Positions 26,554 through 35,083 of a stretch of DNA of 64,000 nucleotides are shown here, piece by piece. The notes beneath the pieces are model-generated. The model was not told the origin of the DNA and made no database searches. It saw nothing but the letters and a program-made list of their open reading frames with translations. The DNA lies in contig NZ_QHGY01000001.1 of the NCBI RefSeq assembly GCF_003254665.1, forward strand, positions 1,178,001 to 1,242,000, written 5' to 3'. The position numbers and the translations under genes were made by a program. Positions within the stretch are counted from its first letter, which is position 1, and each line of letters opens with the position of its first letter. The stretch is from Billgrantia lactosivorans. Its GTDB lineage: Bacteria; Pseudomonadota; Gammaproteobacteria; Pseudomonadales; Halomonadaceae.

Positions 26554-27678
26554 ATGCCCGGCCTGTTGCCCGACGTCGACCCCGATGGCCTGCTCGAGTA
26601 CTCGGTGGTCTACACCGACCGCTCGCTCAACCACATGTCCCAGCGCTTCCAGGGTGTGATGCGCGACGTGTCGGCGACGCTGAAGCGGGTCTATCGGGCC
26701 CGCAGCGCCGTGATCGTGCCCGGCAGCGGCACCTTCGGCATGGAGGCCGTGGCCCGTCAGTTCGCCACCAACCGGCACTGCCTGATCATTCGCAACGGCC
26801 AGTTCAGCTACCGCTGGTCGCAGATCCTCGAAATGGGCGCCATTGCCGCCTCGACCACCGTGCTCAAGGCGCGTCGCCTGGCACCGCAGGACCGCCAGTC
26901 ACCCTTCGCCCCGGCGCCCATCGAGGAGGTCGAGCGCAGCATTCGCGAGGAGCGGCCCGGCGTGGTCTTCGCGCCCCACGTCGAGACCTCGGCCGGCCTG
27001 CTGCTGCCCGAGGATTACCTGCGCCGGGTCGCGGCGGCGGTGCATGAGGTCGACGGGCTGTTCGTGCTCGACTGCATCGCCTCGGGCACGCTGTGGCTGG
27101 ACATGGAGGAGATCGGTGTCGACGTGCTGGTCAGTGCGCCGCAGAAGGGCTGGAGCGGCCTGCCCTGCTGCGGCATGGTGATGCTCTCCGGGCGAGCCCG
27201 CGAACGCATCGAGCAGACCGTCAGCACCAGTTTCGCCTGCGACCTGCGCAAGTGGCTCTCGATCATGGAGACCTACGAGAACGGCGGACACGCCTACCAC
27301 GCCACCATGCCCACCGACGGCCTGGCCCGGCTGCGCGACATCATGCACGAGACCGCCGAATACGGCTTCGATCGGGTGCGCGAGGAGCAGTGGGCGCTGG
27401 GCCGCGGCGCGCGCGAGCTGCTCGCGCGCTTCGGCTACCGCAGCGTGGCGGCGCCCGGCTTCGAGGCCCCCGGGGTGGTGGTCTGCTATACCGAGGACGC
27501 CGACATCGTGGCCAGGTTCGCCGCCGCCGGCCTCCAGGTGGCCGGCGGCGTGCCGCTGATGTGCGACGAGGGCGACGACTACCGGGCCTTCCGCATCGGC
27601 CTGTTCGGGCTCGACAAGCTGCACGCCCCCGAGCGCAGCCTGGCCAACCTGGAAGCGGCGCTCGAGCGGATCGGCTGA
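26554..27678 (+). CDS. class V aminotransferase (alanine-glyoxylate/serine-pyruvate type)
   Basis: A 374-residue PLP-dependent, fold-type I enzyme. VIVPGSGTFGMEAVARQF (about 54-71) is the cofactor phosphate region. DCIASGTLWLDMEEIGVDVLVSAPQKGWSGLPCCGMVML (about 173-211) contains the conserved aspartate and the Schiff-base lysine in APQKGW. Related enzymes transfer amino groups between alanine or serine and glyoxylate or pyruvate; the exact substrates are not evident. It stands alone, with a bidirectional hairpin behind it. Confidence 0.87.
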   Translation: MPGLLPDVDPDGLLEYSVVYTDRSLNHMSQRFQGVMRDVSATLKRVYRARSAVIVPGSGTFGMEAVARQFATNRHCLIIRNGQFSYRWSQILEMGAIAASTTVLKARRLAPQDRQSPFAPAPIEEVERSIREERPGVVFAPHVETSAGLLLPEDYLRRVAAAVHEVDGLFVLDCIASGTLWLDMEEIGVDVLVSAPQKGWSGLPCCGMVMLSGRARERIEQTVSTSFACDLRKWLSIMETYENGGHAYHATMPTDGLARLRDIMHETAEYGFDRVREEQWALGRGARELLARFGYRSVAAPGFEAPGVVVCYTEDADIVARFAAAGLQVAGGVPLMCDEGDDYRAFRIGLFGLDKLHAPERSLANLEAALERIG

Positions 27679-27701
27679 GCCGGCGCGGCGACCCGCACGC
27701 A

Positions 27702-27728
27702 AGCGGGGCGGCCCGTGGCCGCCCCGCT
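27702..27728. terminator. bidirectional hairpin between the aminotransferase and CBS-BON genes
   Basis: AGCGGGGCGGC (27702-27712) pairs perfectly with GCCGCCCCGCT (27718-27728) around a five-base loop, in the 67-base gap between two convergent genes. No clear T-run on either side. Confidence 0.6.
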
Positions 27729-27745
27729 GCTCCCATGCCCCCGTG

Positions 27746-28441
27746 TCAGAAGTGGCCGATGCCGCGCGGCACCATGCCGAGGTTGTTCTCCACCGACTTC
27801 ACCCCCGGGGTGTTCTCGGCGGCGACCTGGACGGCCATCTTCTCCTCCTGGCTCTCCACCAGCCCCCAGACTTGCACCACGCCCTCGGTGACGATCACGT
27901 TGATGCGATCGACCCAGACCCCGGTGTTCTCGTCCACCTCCTTGAGAATCGCGTCACGGATCTGACGGTCATCGGTGGTCACCGAGGTCTGTGCATCGGG
28001 CGCCGTGGCCGAGAAGCCCCGCAGCAGGTTGGCGCGGCTGACGAGCCCCACCAGCTTGCCGTCACGCACGACCGGCACCCGCTTGATGTGATGCTTCTCC
28101 AGCAGCTTGGCCACGCGATGCAGCGGCTCGCTCTCGCTCACGGTGATGGGGTCACGGGTCATGATCTCGTGCGCCTTGCGGGCGTGGCTCTTGACGTATT
28201 CGCTGGCACTGTTGCCCCCGGAGAAGAACGACTTCAGCCACCAGGACTTGCGCGGCTCGCTGGCCCGGTCGACCCGGCGCATCAGGTCGCCCTCGCTGAC
28301 GATGCCCAGGACCTGCCCCGCGGCATCCACCACGGGCACGGCGCTGATGTTGTTCTCGAGCAGCAGGCGGGCGATTTCTCGTACGTCGGCATCGGGCTCG
28401 ACGGTGATCACTCTGGGAGTCATGACATCGACGGCTTGCAT
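27746..28441 (-). CDS. CBS-pair and BON domain protein
   Basis: A 231-residue soluble protein. Two CBS motifs lie at about residues 5-60 (VMTPRVITVEPDADVREIARLLLENNISAVPVVD) and 92-145 (IMTRDPITVSESEPLHRVAKLLEKHHIKRVPVV). A BON domain follows at about 160-225 (RQIRDAILKEVDENTGVWVDRINVIVTEGVVQVWG). CBS pairs usually bind adenine nucleotides and BON domains bind membranes or phospholipids, so a nucleotide-sensing stress or envelope role is plausible. A hydrophilic linker with KSWWLKSFF separates the two CBS copies. Confidence 0.87.
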   Translation of the reverse strand: MQAVDVMTPRVITVEPDADVREIARLLLENNISAVPVVDAAGQVLGIVSEGDLMRRVDRASEPRKSWWLKSFFSGGNSASEYVKSHARKAHEIMTRDPITVSESEPLHRVAKLLEKHHIKRVPVVRDGKLVGLVSRANLLRGFSATAPDAQTSVTTDDRQIRDAILKEVDENTGVWVDRINVIVTEGVVQVWGLVESQEEKMAVQVAAENTPGVKSVENNLGMVPRGIGHF

Positions 28442-28604
28442 GGCAGCATCTCCATGAAGGGGAAGCGGGACGTTCGGGTTGTGGGCCGGTCTAACTTGAA
28501 ATCTAGTTCGACTCGGCGAGGGTCACAATTCGTCGCCTGGCTTGACACTAGCAAACCGCCACCGCCATCGGCTTGACCTGGAACAACATCGCGGCCACCT
28601 CGCG

Positions 28605-30113
28605 TTACGCCCCGGGGGGCTCCTCGCGAGCCTGCTCACGCTCCTCGGGTCTGCCTCCCTCCTGGTGCACCTTGACCACGTCGACGACCCGCGAGCGGCT
28701 CATGACGATCTTCCAGCGCTGCAGCAGCGGTTCGCCATTGGCGACCTCCTCGCGAATCACCAGGTTGAGCAGGTGCCGCTTCTCCACCGATTCCCGCGTC
28801 ACCTGGCCATCCTTGAGGCGGTAGACCCGGTGGCTGCCCTTGTCCATCAGCCGGGTCAGCTGCGACAGATCGAGCGAGACGGTCTCGCGGGTCTTCTCGT
28901 AGCCGCTGAGAAAGCGCGTCGGCGACATGCGCGAGCTGGAACGGTAGTGCAGCACCATCTCCTCGCGCTGAGCCACGTTGCGCATGCGCACCCGCTGGAT
29001 CTGCTCGTCGAGCTTGCCGAAGCGCTTGTAGTCGAACCACTCGAGCTGGCGACCCACCAGCTCGTTGCTGGTGGCATCGAAGTATTGGCGCCGCCACTTG
29101 GGGCGCCCCTTGCGCAGCCAGCGCCACAGGGTGTTGCGCAGGTCGTCCTTGAACACCTCGCGCATCGCGTACAGTACCGCCATGGCCAGCACGAACAGGG
29201 CGGTGATGTTGCCCACGGTATCGCGAGCCTGCAGCAGCCCCAGCGAAACGAAGATCATCACCACGCCGGTGGCCAGCCCCTTGACCGCCTTCTGCTCCGC
29301 GCTGCCCAGCTCCTGGGTCTTCTGCTTGAGGGTCACCGGGTACTCGATGAGCCGGCGCAACAGGCGCATCTTGTTGGACATCCGCGTGGGGTCGCGAACG
29401 ACGCGGCTGGCGTTGTACTCCGCCTTCTCGCGGTGCTCGCTCTCGGCCAGGCTGATCTCCAGCAGCCGCTCGCGGATGGTGCGGTAGTCCCGGCCACGCG
29501 GCAGGTGGGCCACCAGCGCCAGCAGCCGCTGCTCGGTGAACCAGGAGAGGTAGTTGTCGATGTTGGAATAGTACTTGAGCAGCCCGTCGTCGTTGGGCTG
29601 GTTGCGACGCAGGCGACGCAGGATCCCCTGGGCCAGTTCGCACAGCTCCTCGAGGCGCTCCTCCAGGCCGGCGGCCACGATGCGCTCCTGTGCCTCGCCG
29701 GCGCCAGCCCCGCTCGTCTCGCCTCCCGCCGCTTCGCCGCGCTCGCTCGTCTCGGCGTGACGCTCGGCCAGCTGCACGCGCCGCGCGGTATCCAGCAGCG
29801 ACTGGGTCGCTCGTTCGAGCGCCACCACGTACTGGTAGGCGTAGAGGCTCAAGCTCAGGCGGTACTGGTCGGTGCTGAGTCGGCCGCGGCTGGCCAGGCG
29901 GCTGAGCACCAGCGGCAGGTGGTGCTTGTCGCTGTAGTAGGTGCGCTTGACGTGGATCGCGCTGTAGTAGAAGGCGTCCTCGGAGATGACGTGCTCGTTG
30001 AGACCGAGCTCGCCGGGCACGAACAGGAAGAGATCCAGGCGATGCGAGGTCTCCTCCTGCAGGACACGGGAGATCTTGAGGTGGAAGCTATCCTTGCGTT
30101 CGACGGTGATCAC
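28605..30113 (-). CDS. uncharacterised membrane protein, about 500 residues
   Basis: I do not recognise a named family. The N-terminal 280 residues are soluble and helical, with an acidic/alanine-rich low-complexity insert around 120-145. Two adjacent hydrophobic segments (about residues 280-325, including GVVMIFVSLGLLQA and ALFVLAMAVLYAM) form a membrane hairpin. The rest is basic and charged (LRKGRPKWRRQYF) and ends in an acidic/proline tail. The ATG at 30143 has no Shine-Dalgarno; a GTG at 30113 has AGGAG ten bases upstream and starts the protein VITVERKDSFHL, so I prefer it. It is followed by the CBS-BON gene and preceded by the MscS gene on the same strand. Confidence 0.65.
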   Translation of the reverse strand: MITVERKDSFHLKISRVLQEETSHRLDLFLFVPGELGLNEHVISEDAFYYSAIHVKRTYYSDKHHLPLVLSRLASRGRLSTDQYRLSLSLYAYQYVVALERATQSLLDTARRVQLAERHAETSERGEAAGGETSGAGAGEAQERIVAAGLEERLEELCELAQGILRRLRRNQPNDDGLLKYYSNIDNYLSWFTEQRLLALVAHLPRGRDYRTIRERLLEISLAESEHREKAEYNASRVVRDPTRMSNKMRLLRRLIEYPVTLKQKTQELGSAEQKAVKGLATGVVMIFVSLGLLQARDTVGNITALFVLAMAVLYAMREVFKDDLRNTLWRWLRKGRPKWRRQYFDATSNELVGRQLEWFDYKRFGKLDEQIQRVRMRNVAQREEMVLHYRSSSRMSPTRFLSGYEKTRETVSLDLSQLTRLMDKGSHRVYRLKDGQVTRESVEKRHLLNLVIREEVANGEPLLQRWKIVMSRSRVVDVVKVHQEGGRPEEREQAREEPPGA

Positions 30114-30237
30114 GTCGGCGCAGCTCCTTGTACCGGAGGCCATTGACAGGCCGAATGTTTTTCATAGTACGGGGAATGCCGGCCCGCTTTCCATCCCGGG
30201 CCGGCGCGAGGCTGGAGCGCCCTCGTCCGCGAGCGCG

Positions 30238-32589
30238 TCAGGAGGCGTCCGGCGAGGCGCGATGGGGGTTGCTCGCGCCTTCGGGGTCGGCGATGCCGGC
30301 CTCGCCCGGGGCCCGCCCCTTGGCATCGCGCGGGGGCGCCGTGTCACCGGCCCGCGGCTCCTCGCTCGGCAGGGCATCGCCGGGGTTGCCCTCCATGCTC
30401 ACGCTCAGGCGCGGCATGCCGAGGTCGAGCCCCTCGGCCTCCATGCGCTGCTTGAGCAGCAGGTTGAAGGCACGCGCCACGTCCCACTGCATGACCGGCG
30501 CGGTGCGAAAGCGCATGCGCAGCACGGCGGCGCCCTCGTCGAAGCGGTCGATGCCCTGCATCTCCAGCGGCGACCAGATGTAGTGGCGCATCATCGGGTC
30601 CTGGCGCAGCTCCTGCGCGGTCTCGTGCATCAGGGAGATGGCATCGTCGATCTTCATGGTGTGCGGTATGCGGATGCGCATCAGCGCGATGCCGAAGTGC
30701 CGCGACATGTTGTGGATCGACTGGATGGCGCTGAAGGTGATGATGTGCAGGATGCCGTCGAGGTCGCGCAGGCGCACCGTGCGCAGGGTCAGCCCCTCGA
30801 CGGTGCCCATGTGGCCGTTGATCTGGACGAAGTCGTCCACCGCCAGCGAGTCCTCGACGATGATGAAGATGCCGGTGATCAGGTCCTGCACCAGGGTCTG
30901 GGCCCCGAAGCCCACGGCCAGGCCGATGACGCCGGCACCGGCCAGCAGCGGCGTGACGTTGACCCCCAGGTTGGCCAGCCCGACGATGGCGGCGATCAGC
31001 ACGATGGTGGCGAACATCACGTTGCGGATCATCGGCGTGATGGTCTGGGCCCGCGCCTGGTTGACCCGCCTCCCCCGCGAGCGGGCGGACGAGACCAGCG
31101 CGCGCTGGATGGCGGTGTCGGCGAAGATCCAGGCCAGCCAGGCCAGCAGCACCGTGAAGCCCAGTGCCAGCAGGGCCTGGCCGATACGCACGCCGGCCAC
31201 CCCCTCGCGGCCCAGGCCGAACAGCGAGCCGCCCCACACCTGCAGCGTGAGTTCGGCAAAGACGATCCAGGCCACCATGTGCGAGAGCGCATAGCCGAAG
31301 CGCTCGAGGCGCCGGCGGTACTCGCTGATGCGGCGGCGCCGGCTGCGGCGCTCGCTGTGGCGCTGGATCAGGCCGGTGATCACCAGCGTCAGCACCAGCA
31401 GCGCCGCGGAGATGATCGAGCGCGCCAGCGCGCCCCCCACATCGCCCACGGTGACGAAGATCGCCAGCAGCGAGACCACCACGATCAGCAGCGCCGGCAC
31501 GTGCCAGAGCTCGCCGACGATGCGCGCCAGCTCGATGCCGGTGCCGCCCTCGCGGCGCACGCGCCAGGCGCGGTTGCGGATCAGATGCTTGATCGGGCGC
31601 TTGAACCTGAGAATGAAGCGAATGCTGAGCAGGGCCGCCAGCATGTTGGCGAGCACCGAGCCCAGCGCCGCCAGTTCCTCCCCCACGATCAGGGAGAGCC
31701 GCGCGGCGTTGAGCGCATCGCCCAGCGCAATCAGCGCACCGATCACGAACAGCAGGCGCAGCCCGCGCTGCTGCAGGATCAGGACGGCGGGAAAACGATG
31801 CCCGCGGGTGAACACCGAGACCACGCACTCGACCACCACCGACAGGGTGCGGCCACACAGCGCCAGGTAGGCGATGATCAGCGCCAGCGTGCGCCCCGGA
31901 CTGGGCGGCAGTACCTGAGCCAGCCCCATGCTCAGGACGAAAGCGAGCGCCCACGGCAGCATGCGGCGCAGGAAGTGCAGCGCCAGCAACCAGCCGCGCG
32001 GCTCCCGTGGCAGGTCGAGTGGCAGCCCCTGGCGCACGAACAGCAGCCTGCCCAGGGCGATCAGGATCACCAGCGCCCCGGCCCAGATGCCGAGCAGCAC
32101 GGCGCTGTTGACGGCCAGGCGCGCCATCTCGCCGGTCCCGGACTCCACCACCAGGGCGCTGAGCTCCGACCAGCCCTGCTCGAGCTGACGCTGCCAGTCG
32201 TCGATCGGCGACTCGCCGGCCTCGGCCTGGTCGCCCAGCTCGCTGAACGTCTCGGCCAGGGCGCCGAGCAGCCCCTGGCGCTGGATGGCGTCATCGGCGC
32301 CGCTCTCCCCCTGGGCCTGGCGAATCCCGCGCAGCTCGTCGAGCAGGGCATCACGACGCTCGTCGTCCTCCAGGGTGGCGATCACGTCGTCCAGCGACTC
32401 CTGGAACGACTCGGCGTCGTGCGCTTCTGCCTCGGCCGTCTCGTCCTGACCCAGCCCGCCAAGCGACAGCGACTGCGCCTGCAGCGAGCTCCCGGCGCCG
32501 GCCAGCAGCAGCATCAACGACAGCAGCGCGAAGCGGATCGCGGCCCCGATCCAGGCACCGTCTCCGACGCGGCTCAGTCCTCCTGGCAT
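30238..32589 (-). CDS. large MscS-family mechanosensitive channel
   Basis: A 783-residue inner-membrane protein: signal peptide (about 1-37), a periplasmic helical region, roughly ten transmembrane segments, then the MscS core. The pore-helix and beta-domain signature GAGVIGLAVGFGAQTLVQDLITGIFIIVED is followed by FVQINGHMGTVEGLTLRTVRLRD. The tail after the channel domain is acidic and low-complexity. The open frame begins at 32706, but the ATG at 32589 has GGAG nine bases upstream and starts directly before the signal peptide. Such long MscS paralogues gate on membrane tension during osmotic downshock, fitting a halophile or halotolerant lifestyle. Confidence 0.88.
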   Translation of the reverse strand: MPGGLSRVGDGAWIGAAIRFALLSLMLLLAGAGSSLQAQSLSLGGLGQDETAEAEAHDAESFQESLDDVIATLEDDERRDALLDELRGIRQAQGESGADDAIQRQGLLGALAETFSELGDQAEAGESPIDDWQRQLEQGWSELSALVVESGTGEMARLAVNSAVLLGIWAGALVILIALGRLLFVRQGLPLDLPREPRGWLLALHFLRRMLPWALAFVLSMGLAQVLPPSPGRTLALIIAYLALCGRTLSVVVECVVSVFTRGHRFPAVLILQQRGLRLLFVIGALIALGDALNAARLSLIVGEELAALGSVLANMLAALLSIRFILRFKRPIKHLIRNRAWRVRREGGTGIELARIVGELWHVPALLIVVVSLLAIFVTVGDVGGALARSIISAALLVLTLVITGLIQRHSERRSRRRRISEYRRRLERFGYALSHMVAWIVFAELTLQVWGGSLFGLGREGVAGVRIGQALLALGFTVLLAWLAWIFADTAIQRALVSSARSRGRRVNQARAQTITPMIRNVMFATIVLIAAIVGLANLGVNVTPLLAGAGVIGLAVGFGAQTLVQDLITGIFIIVEDSLAVDDFVQINGHMGTVEGLTLRTVRLRDLDGILHIITFSAIQSIHNMSRHFGIALMRIRIPHTMKIDDAISLMHETAQELRQDPMMRHYIWSPLEMQGIDRFDEGAAVLRMRFRTAPVMQWDVARAFNLLLKQRMEAEGLDLGMPRLSVSMEGNPGDALPSEEPRAGDTAPPRDAKGRAPGEAGIADPEGASNPHRASPDAS

Positions 32590-32717
32590 GGCATTGCACT
32601 CCCTTGTCCATTCTGCATGGCCTAGGGACAACAGTAGAACAGGGACGCTCCCTGACGGCTTGCCACCGCACTGTGCTAGGCTGGCGTTCAGACTCTCGAG
32701 TCGCACAGGATGCCTTC

Positions 32718-33737
32718 ATGCTGCCGCAATCACCACCCGAGCCTCTGAATGTCCATGGCAGGACCCGGCGGGTAGGCGCCGAGATCGAGTTTGCCGGCCT
32801 TCCTCCCCAACAGACCGGCGAACTGGTCCGCAACCTGTTCGGCGGCGAACTGAAGCTGGTCAGCCCCCATCGGCTGCGAGTCGAGGCCACCCGCTGGGGA
32901 GACTTCGTCATCGAACTCGATACCCAGTACGCCCACCCCGATGCCAGGCTGCTGGAGGCGTTGCCGCGGCACGACACCGAGTGGGAGCGCCAGCGCCACC
33001 AGATGCGCCTGGACTTCCACAACAAGACCCGTGAGCTGATCGGCGATGTGGTCACGGGCCTGGTACCGACCGAGATCGTCTGTCCGCCGGTGCCCTGGAA
33101 CGAGCTCGCCGAGCTCGACGCGCTGTTCGCGGCCCTTCACGATCACGGCGCCAAGGGCACCGATGCCAGCCTGCTGTACGGCTTCGGCCTGCACCTCAAC
33201 CCCGAGGTGGCCAACCTCGAACCCGACTCCATCCTCCGGCACTTCCGCGCCTTCCTGCTGCTGGCGGGCTGGCTGCGCAAGGAGATCGACATCGACATCA
33301 CGCGAGAGGTGCTGCCGCACGCCAATCCGTTTCCCAAGCACTATGCCCTCAAGGTGCTCGACGCGGACTATGCCCCCGACCTCGACACGCTGATCGCCGA
33401 CTACATCAGCTTCAACCCGACGCGCAATCGTGAGCTGGACCTCTACCCGCTGTTCGCCCACCTGCGCCCGGACTACCCCGACGAGCTGTTCCGCAACCAC
33501 CTGGTCAAGCCTCGCCCGACCTTCCACTACCGCTTGCCCAACGCCCAGCTCTCCCAGCGCGGCTGGGGCGCCGTGGTGGAGTGGAATCGCTGGGTGGCGG
33601 TGGAACGCCTCGCCGCCGACCGCAAGGAGCTCAACGGCCGCGCCAGCCGCTACGTCACCCTGCACACGCAATCGCTCCTGACCCGCATGGCCGGCAGGCT
33701 GAGGACCTGGATCAGGGAGGTCCGCTCCCCCTCATGA
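32718..33737 (+). CDS. putative amidoligase (glutamine-synthetase-fold, PF12224-like)
   Basis: A 339-residue protein. The N-terminal RRVGAEIEFAGL (about residues 17-28) carries the G-x-E-x-E acidic motif of the amidoligase family. VIELDTQY near residue 75 and GFGLHLNPEVANL near 155 supply further acidic and histidine positions expected of this carboxylate-amine ligase fold. The start at 32718 has AGGA eight bases upstream. Its stop overlaps the next gene's start (ATGA at 33734-33737). Pairing of such ligases with class I glutamine-amidotransferase-like hydrolases has been noted computationally, suggesting making and breaking of an amide or isopeptide bond. The substrate is unknown. Confidence 0.72.
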   Translation: MLPQSPPEPLNVHGRTRRVGAEIEFAGLPPQQTGELVRNLFGGELKLVSPHRLRVEATRWGDFVIELDTQYAHPDARLLEALPRHDTEWERQRHQMRLDFHNKTRELIGDVVTGLVPTEIVCPPVPWNELAELDALFAALHDHGAKGTDASLLYGFGLHLNPEVANLEPDSILRHFRAFLLLAGWLRKEIDIDITREVLPHANPFPKHYALKVLDADYAPDLDTLIADYISFNPTRNRELDLYPLFAHLRPDYPDELFRNHLVKPRPTFHYRLPNAQLSQRGWGAVVEWNRWVAVERLAADRKELNGRASRYVTLHTQSLLTRMAGRLRTWIREVRSPS

Positions 33738-34411
33738 CGCGCCCCCTCATCGGTATCACCACGTCGGACTACAAGAGCCGTATCGCCTGGTGGTTCGACT
33801 GGTTCGCCGTGTGGCGGCACGGCGGACGGCCGCTGCGCCTCTCCCCTTCCCGGCCTCTGCCCGAGGCGCTCGACGGGCTGATCATCGGCGGCGGCGACGA
33901 CATCCAGGCCCACCTCTACGGCGGCGAGGTGCAGCTCGACGTGCGCCTCGACCCCCAGCGCGACGAGCTGGAACTCGAGCTGATGGAGCGGTTCATTCCG
34001 CAGGGCAAGCCGGTGCTGGGGATCTGCCGCGGCGCACAGATGCTCAACGTGCATCTCGGTGGCACGCTGGATGCCGACATCTACACCACCCACGAGGGGC
34101 TCAAGCGGCGACGCACGGTGCTGCCGCGCAAGACGGTGGACATCGTGGCGGACACCCAGTTGCACCGCATCCTCAAGGTGAGCTGGTGCCGCATCAACAG
34201 CCTGCATCACCAGGCCGTGCAGGAGGCGGGGCACGGCATCGACATCGTCGCCCGCGACCGCGACGGCCTGGTGCAGGGTATCGAGTCGCGCGACCACGAC
34301 TTCCTGATCGGCGTGCAGTGGCACCCGGAGTGGCTGGTCTTCAATCGCCCCCAGCAGCGGCTGGTCCGCGCCCTGGTCGAGGCGGCGCGCCGCAGAATGG
34401 CCGTCACCTAG
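33734..34411 (+). CDS. class I glutamine amidotransferase-like hydrolase (peptidase C26 type)
   Basis: A 225-residue protein related to gamma-glutamyl-GABA hydrolase. The nucleophile elbow is GICRGAQML (Cys near residue 98), and the catalytic His-Glu pair is seen in VQWHPEWL (near 197-204). GLIIGGGDDIQAHLYGG near residue 50 is the family oxyanion-strand region. It is translationally coupled to the upstream amidoligase gene by a four-base overlap. It could hydrolyse the product of that ligase or supply ammonia to it. PuuD-like putrescine metabolism is a weaker possibility since no other puu gene is nearby. Confidence 0.83.
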   Translation: MTRPLIGITTSDYKSRIAWWFDWFAVWRHGGRPLRLSPSRPLPEALDGLIIGGGDDIQAHLYGGEVQLDVRLDPQRDELELELMERFIPQGKPVLGICRGAQMLNVHLGGTLDADIYTTHEGLKRRRTVLPRKTVDIVADTQLHRILKVSWCRINSLHHQAVQEAGHGIDIVARDRDGLVQGIESRDHDFLIGVQWHPEWLVFNRPQQRLVRALVEAARRRMAVT

Positions 34412-34499
34412 GCGCGCACGAATGGCTCAGGCGGGCGCTGCGAGAACGGCGCCGGCGCGGCCACCCGGAGGGCGACCGCCGGCGAGCCGCCGCGCTCGC

Positions 34500-34931
34500 T
34501 CAGTTCTCGAGCGCGGCGTCCAGGGTGATCTCGGCGTTGAACAGCTTGGAGACCGGGCACCCTTCCTTGGCCTTGTCGGCCGCTCCCTGGAAGGCGGCAG
34601 GATCGGCGCCGGGGCTGCGTACCCGGGTGGTGAGATGCACCCTGGTGATGCTGAAGCCGTCGGCATCCTGTTCGAGGGTCACGCTGGCCTCGGTGGCGAT
34701 GCGCTCGGGGGTCAGCCCGGCCTCGCCCATGATCATCGACAGCGCCATGGAGTAGCAGCTGGCGTGGGCCGCCCCGATCAGTTCCTCCGGGTTGGAGCCA
34801 GGCTCGCCCTCGAAGCGCTTGCCGAAGCTGTAGGGCTGGTCCTTGAGGGCGCCGCTCTGGGTCGAGACCTGACCCTTGCCCTCTTTCAGGCTACCCTCCC
34901 AGACAGCGCTACCGGTTTTCTTGATGCTCAT
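34500..34931 (-). CDS. osmC: OsmC family peroxiredoxin
   Basis: A 143-residue OsmC/Ohr-fold protein. The two reactive cysteines are in HASCYSMALS (about residue 58) and EGCPVSKLF (about 124). The N terminus (SAVWEGSLKEGKG) and the GSNPEELIGAAHASC block favour OsmC over Ohr. Such thiol peroxidases reduce organic hydroperoxides and are often induced by osmotic or oxidative stress. It is divergent from the aldo/keto reductase gene across a 152-base intergenic region holding an AT-rich palindrome. Confidence 0.88.
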   Translation of the reverse strand: MSIKKTGSAVWEGSLKEGKGQVSTQSGALKDQPYSFGKRFEGEPGSNPEELIGAAHASCYSMALSMIMGEAGLTPERIATEASVTLEQDADGFSITRVHLTTRVRSPGADPAAFQGAADKAKEGCPVSKLFNAEITLDAALEN

Positions 34932-35052
34932 GTGGGTCGACTCCTTGCGATAAGAGAACTGGCCATAGGATTGCAGGACAACGCCGACGCGCGCTGCCCT
35001 CCCTCACCATAGCGCATGGGCTTGTCTTCGCCATCCCCTTCTCGCAACAATA

Positions 35053-35067
35053 TGGAAAAATTTTCCA
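35053..35067. promoter_or_regulatory. 15-base perfect palindrome upstream of the aldo/keto reductase gene
   Basis: TGGAAAA-A-TTTTCCA is perfectly symmetric, AT-rich against the GC-rich background, and lies 17 bases before the start at 35084, next to the ribosome-binding region. It is a good repressor-operator candidate and may also affect the divergent osmC promoter. It resembles no operator I can name. Confidence 0.45.
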
Positions 35068-35083
35068 AAAAGAGGCCGACATC

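Noticed and set aside
29986..32625. 879-codon open frame on the plus strand
   Set aside because: Antisense to the MscS gene and its neighbour; composition (His, Gln, Arg-rich) is typical of shadow frames.
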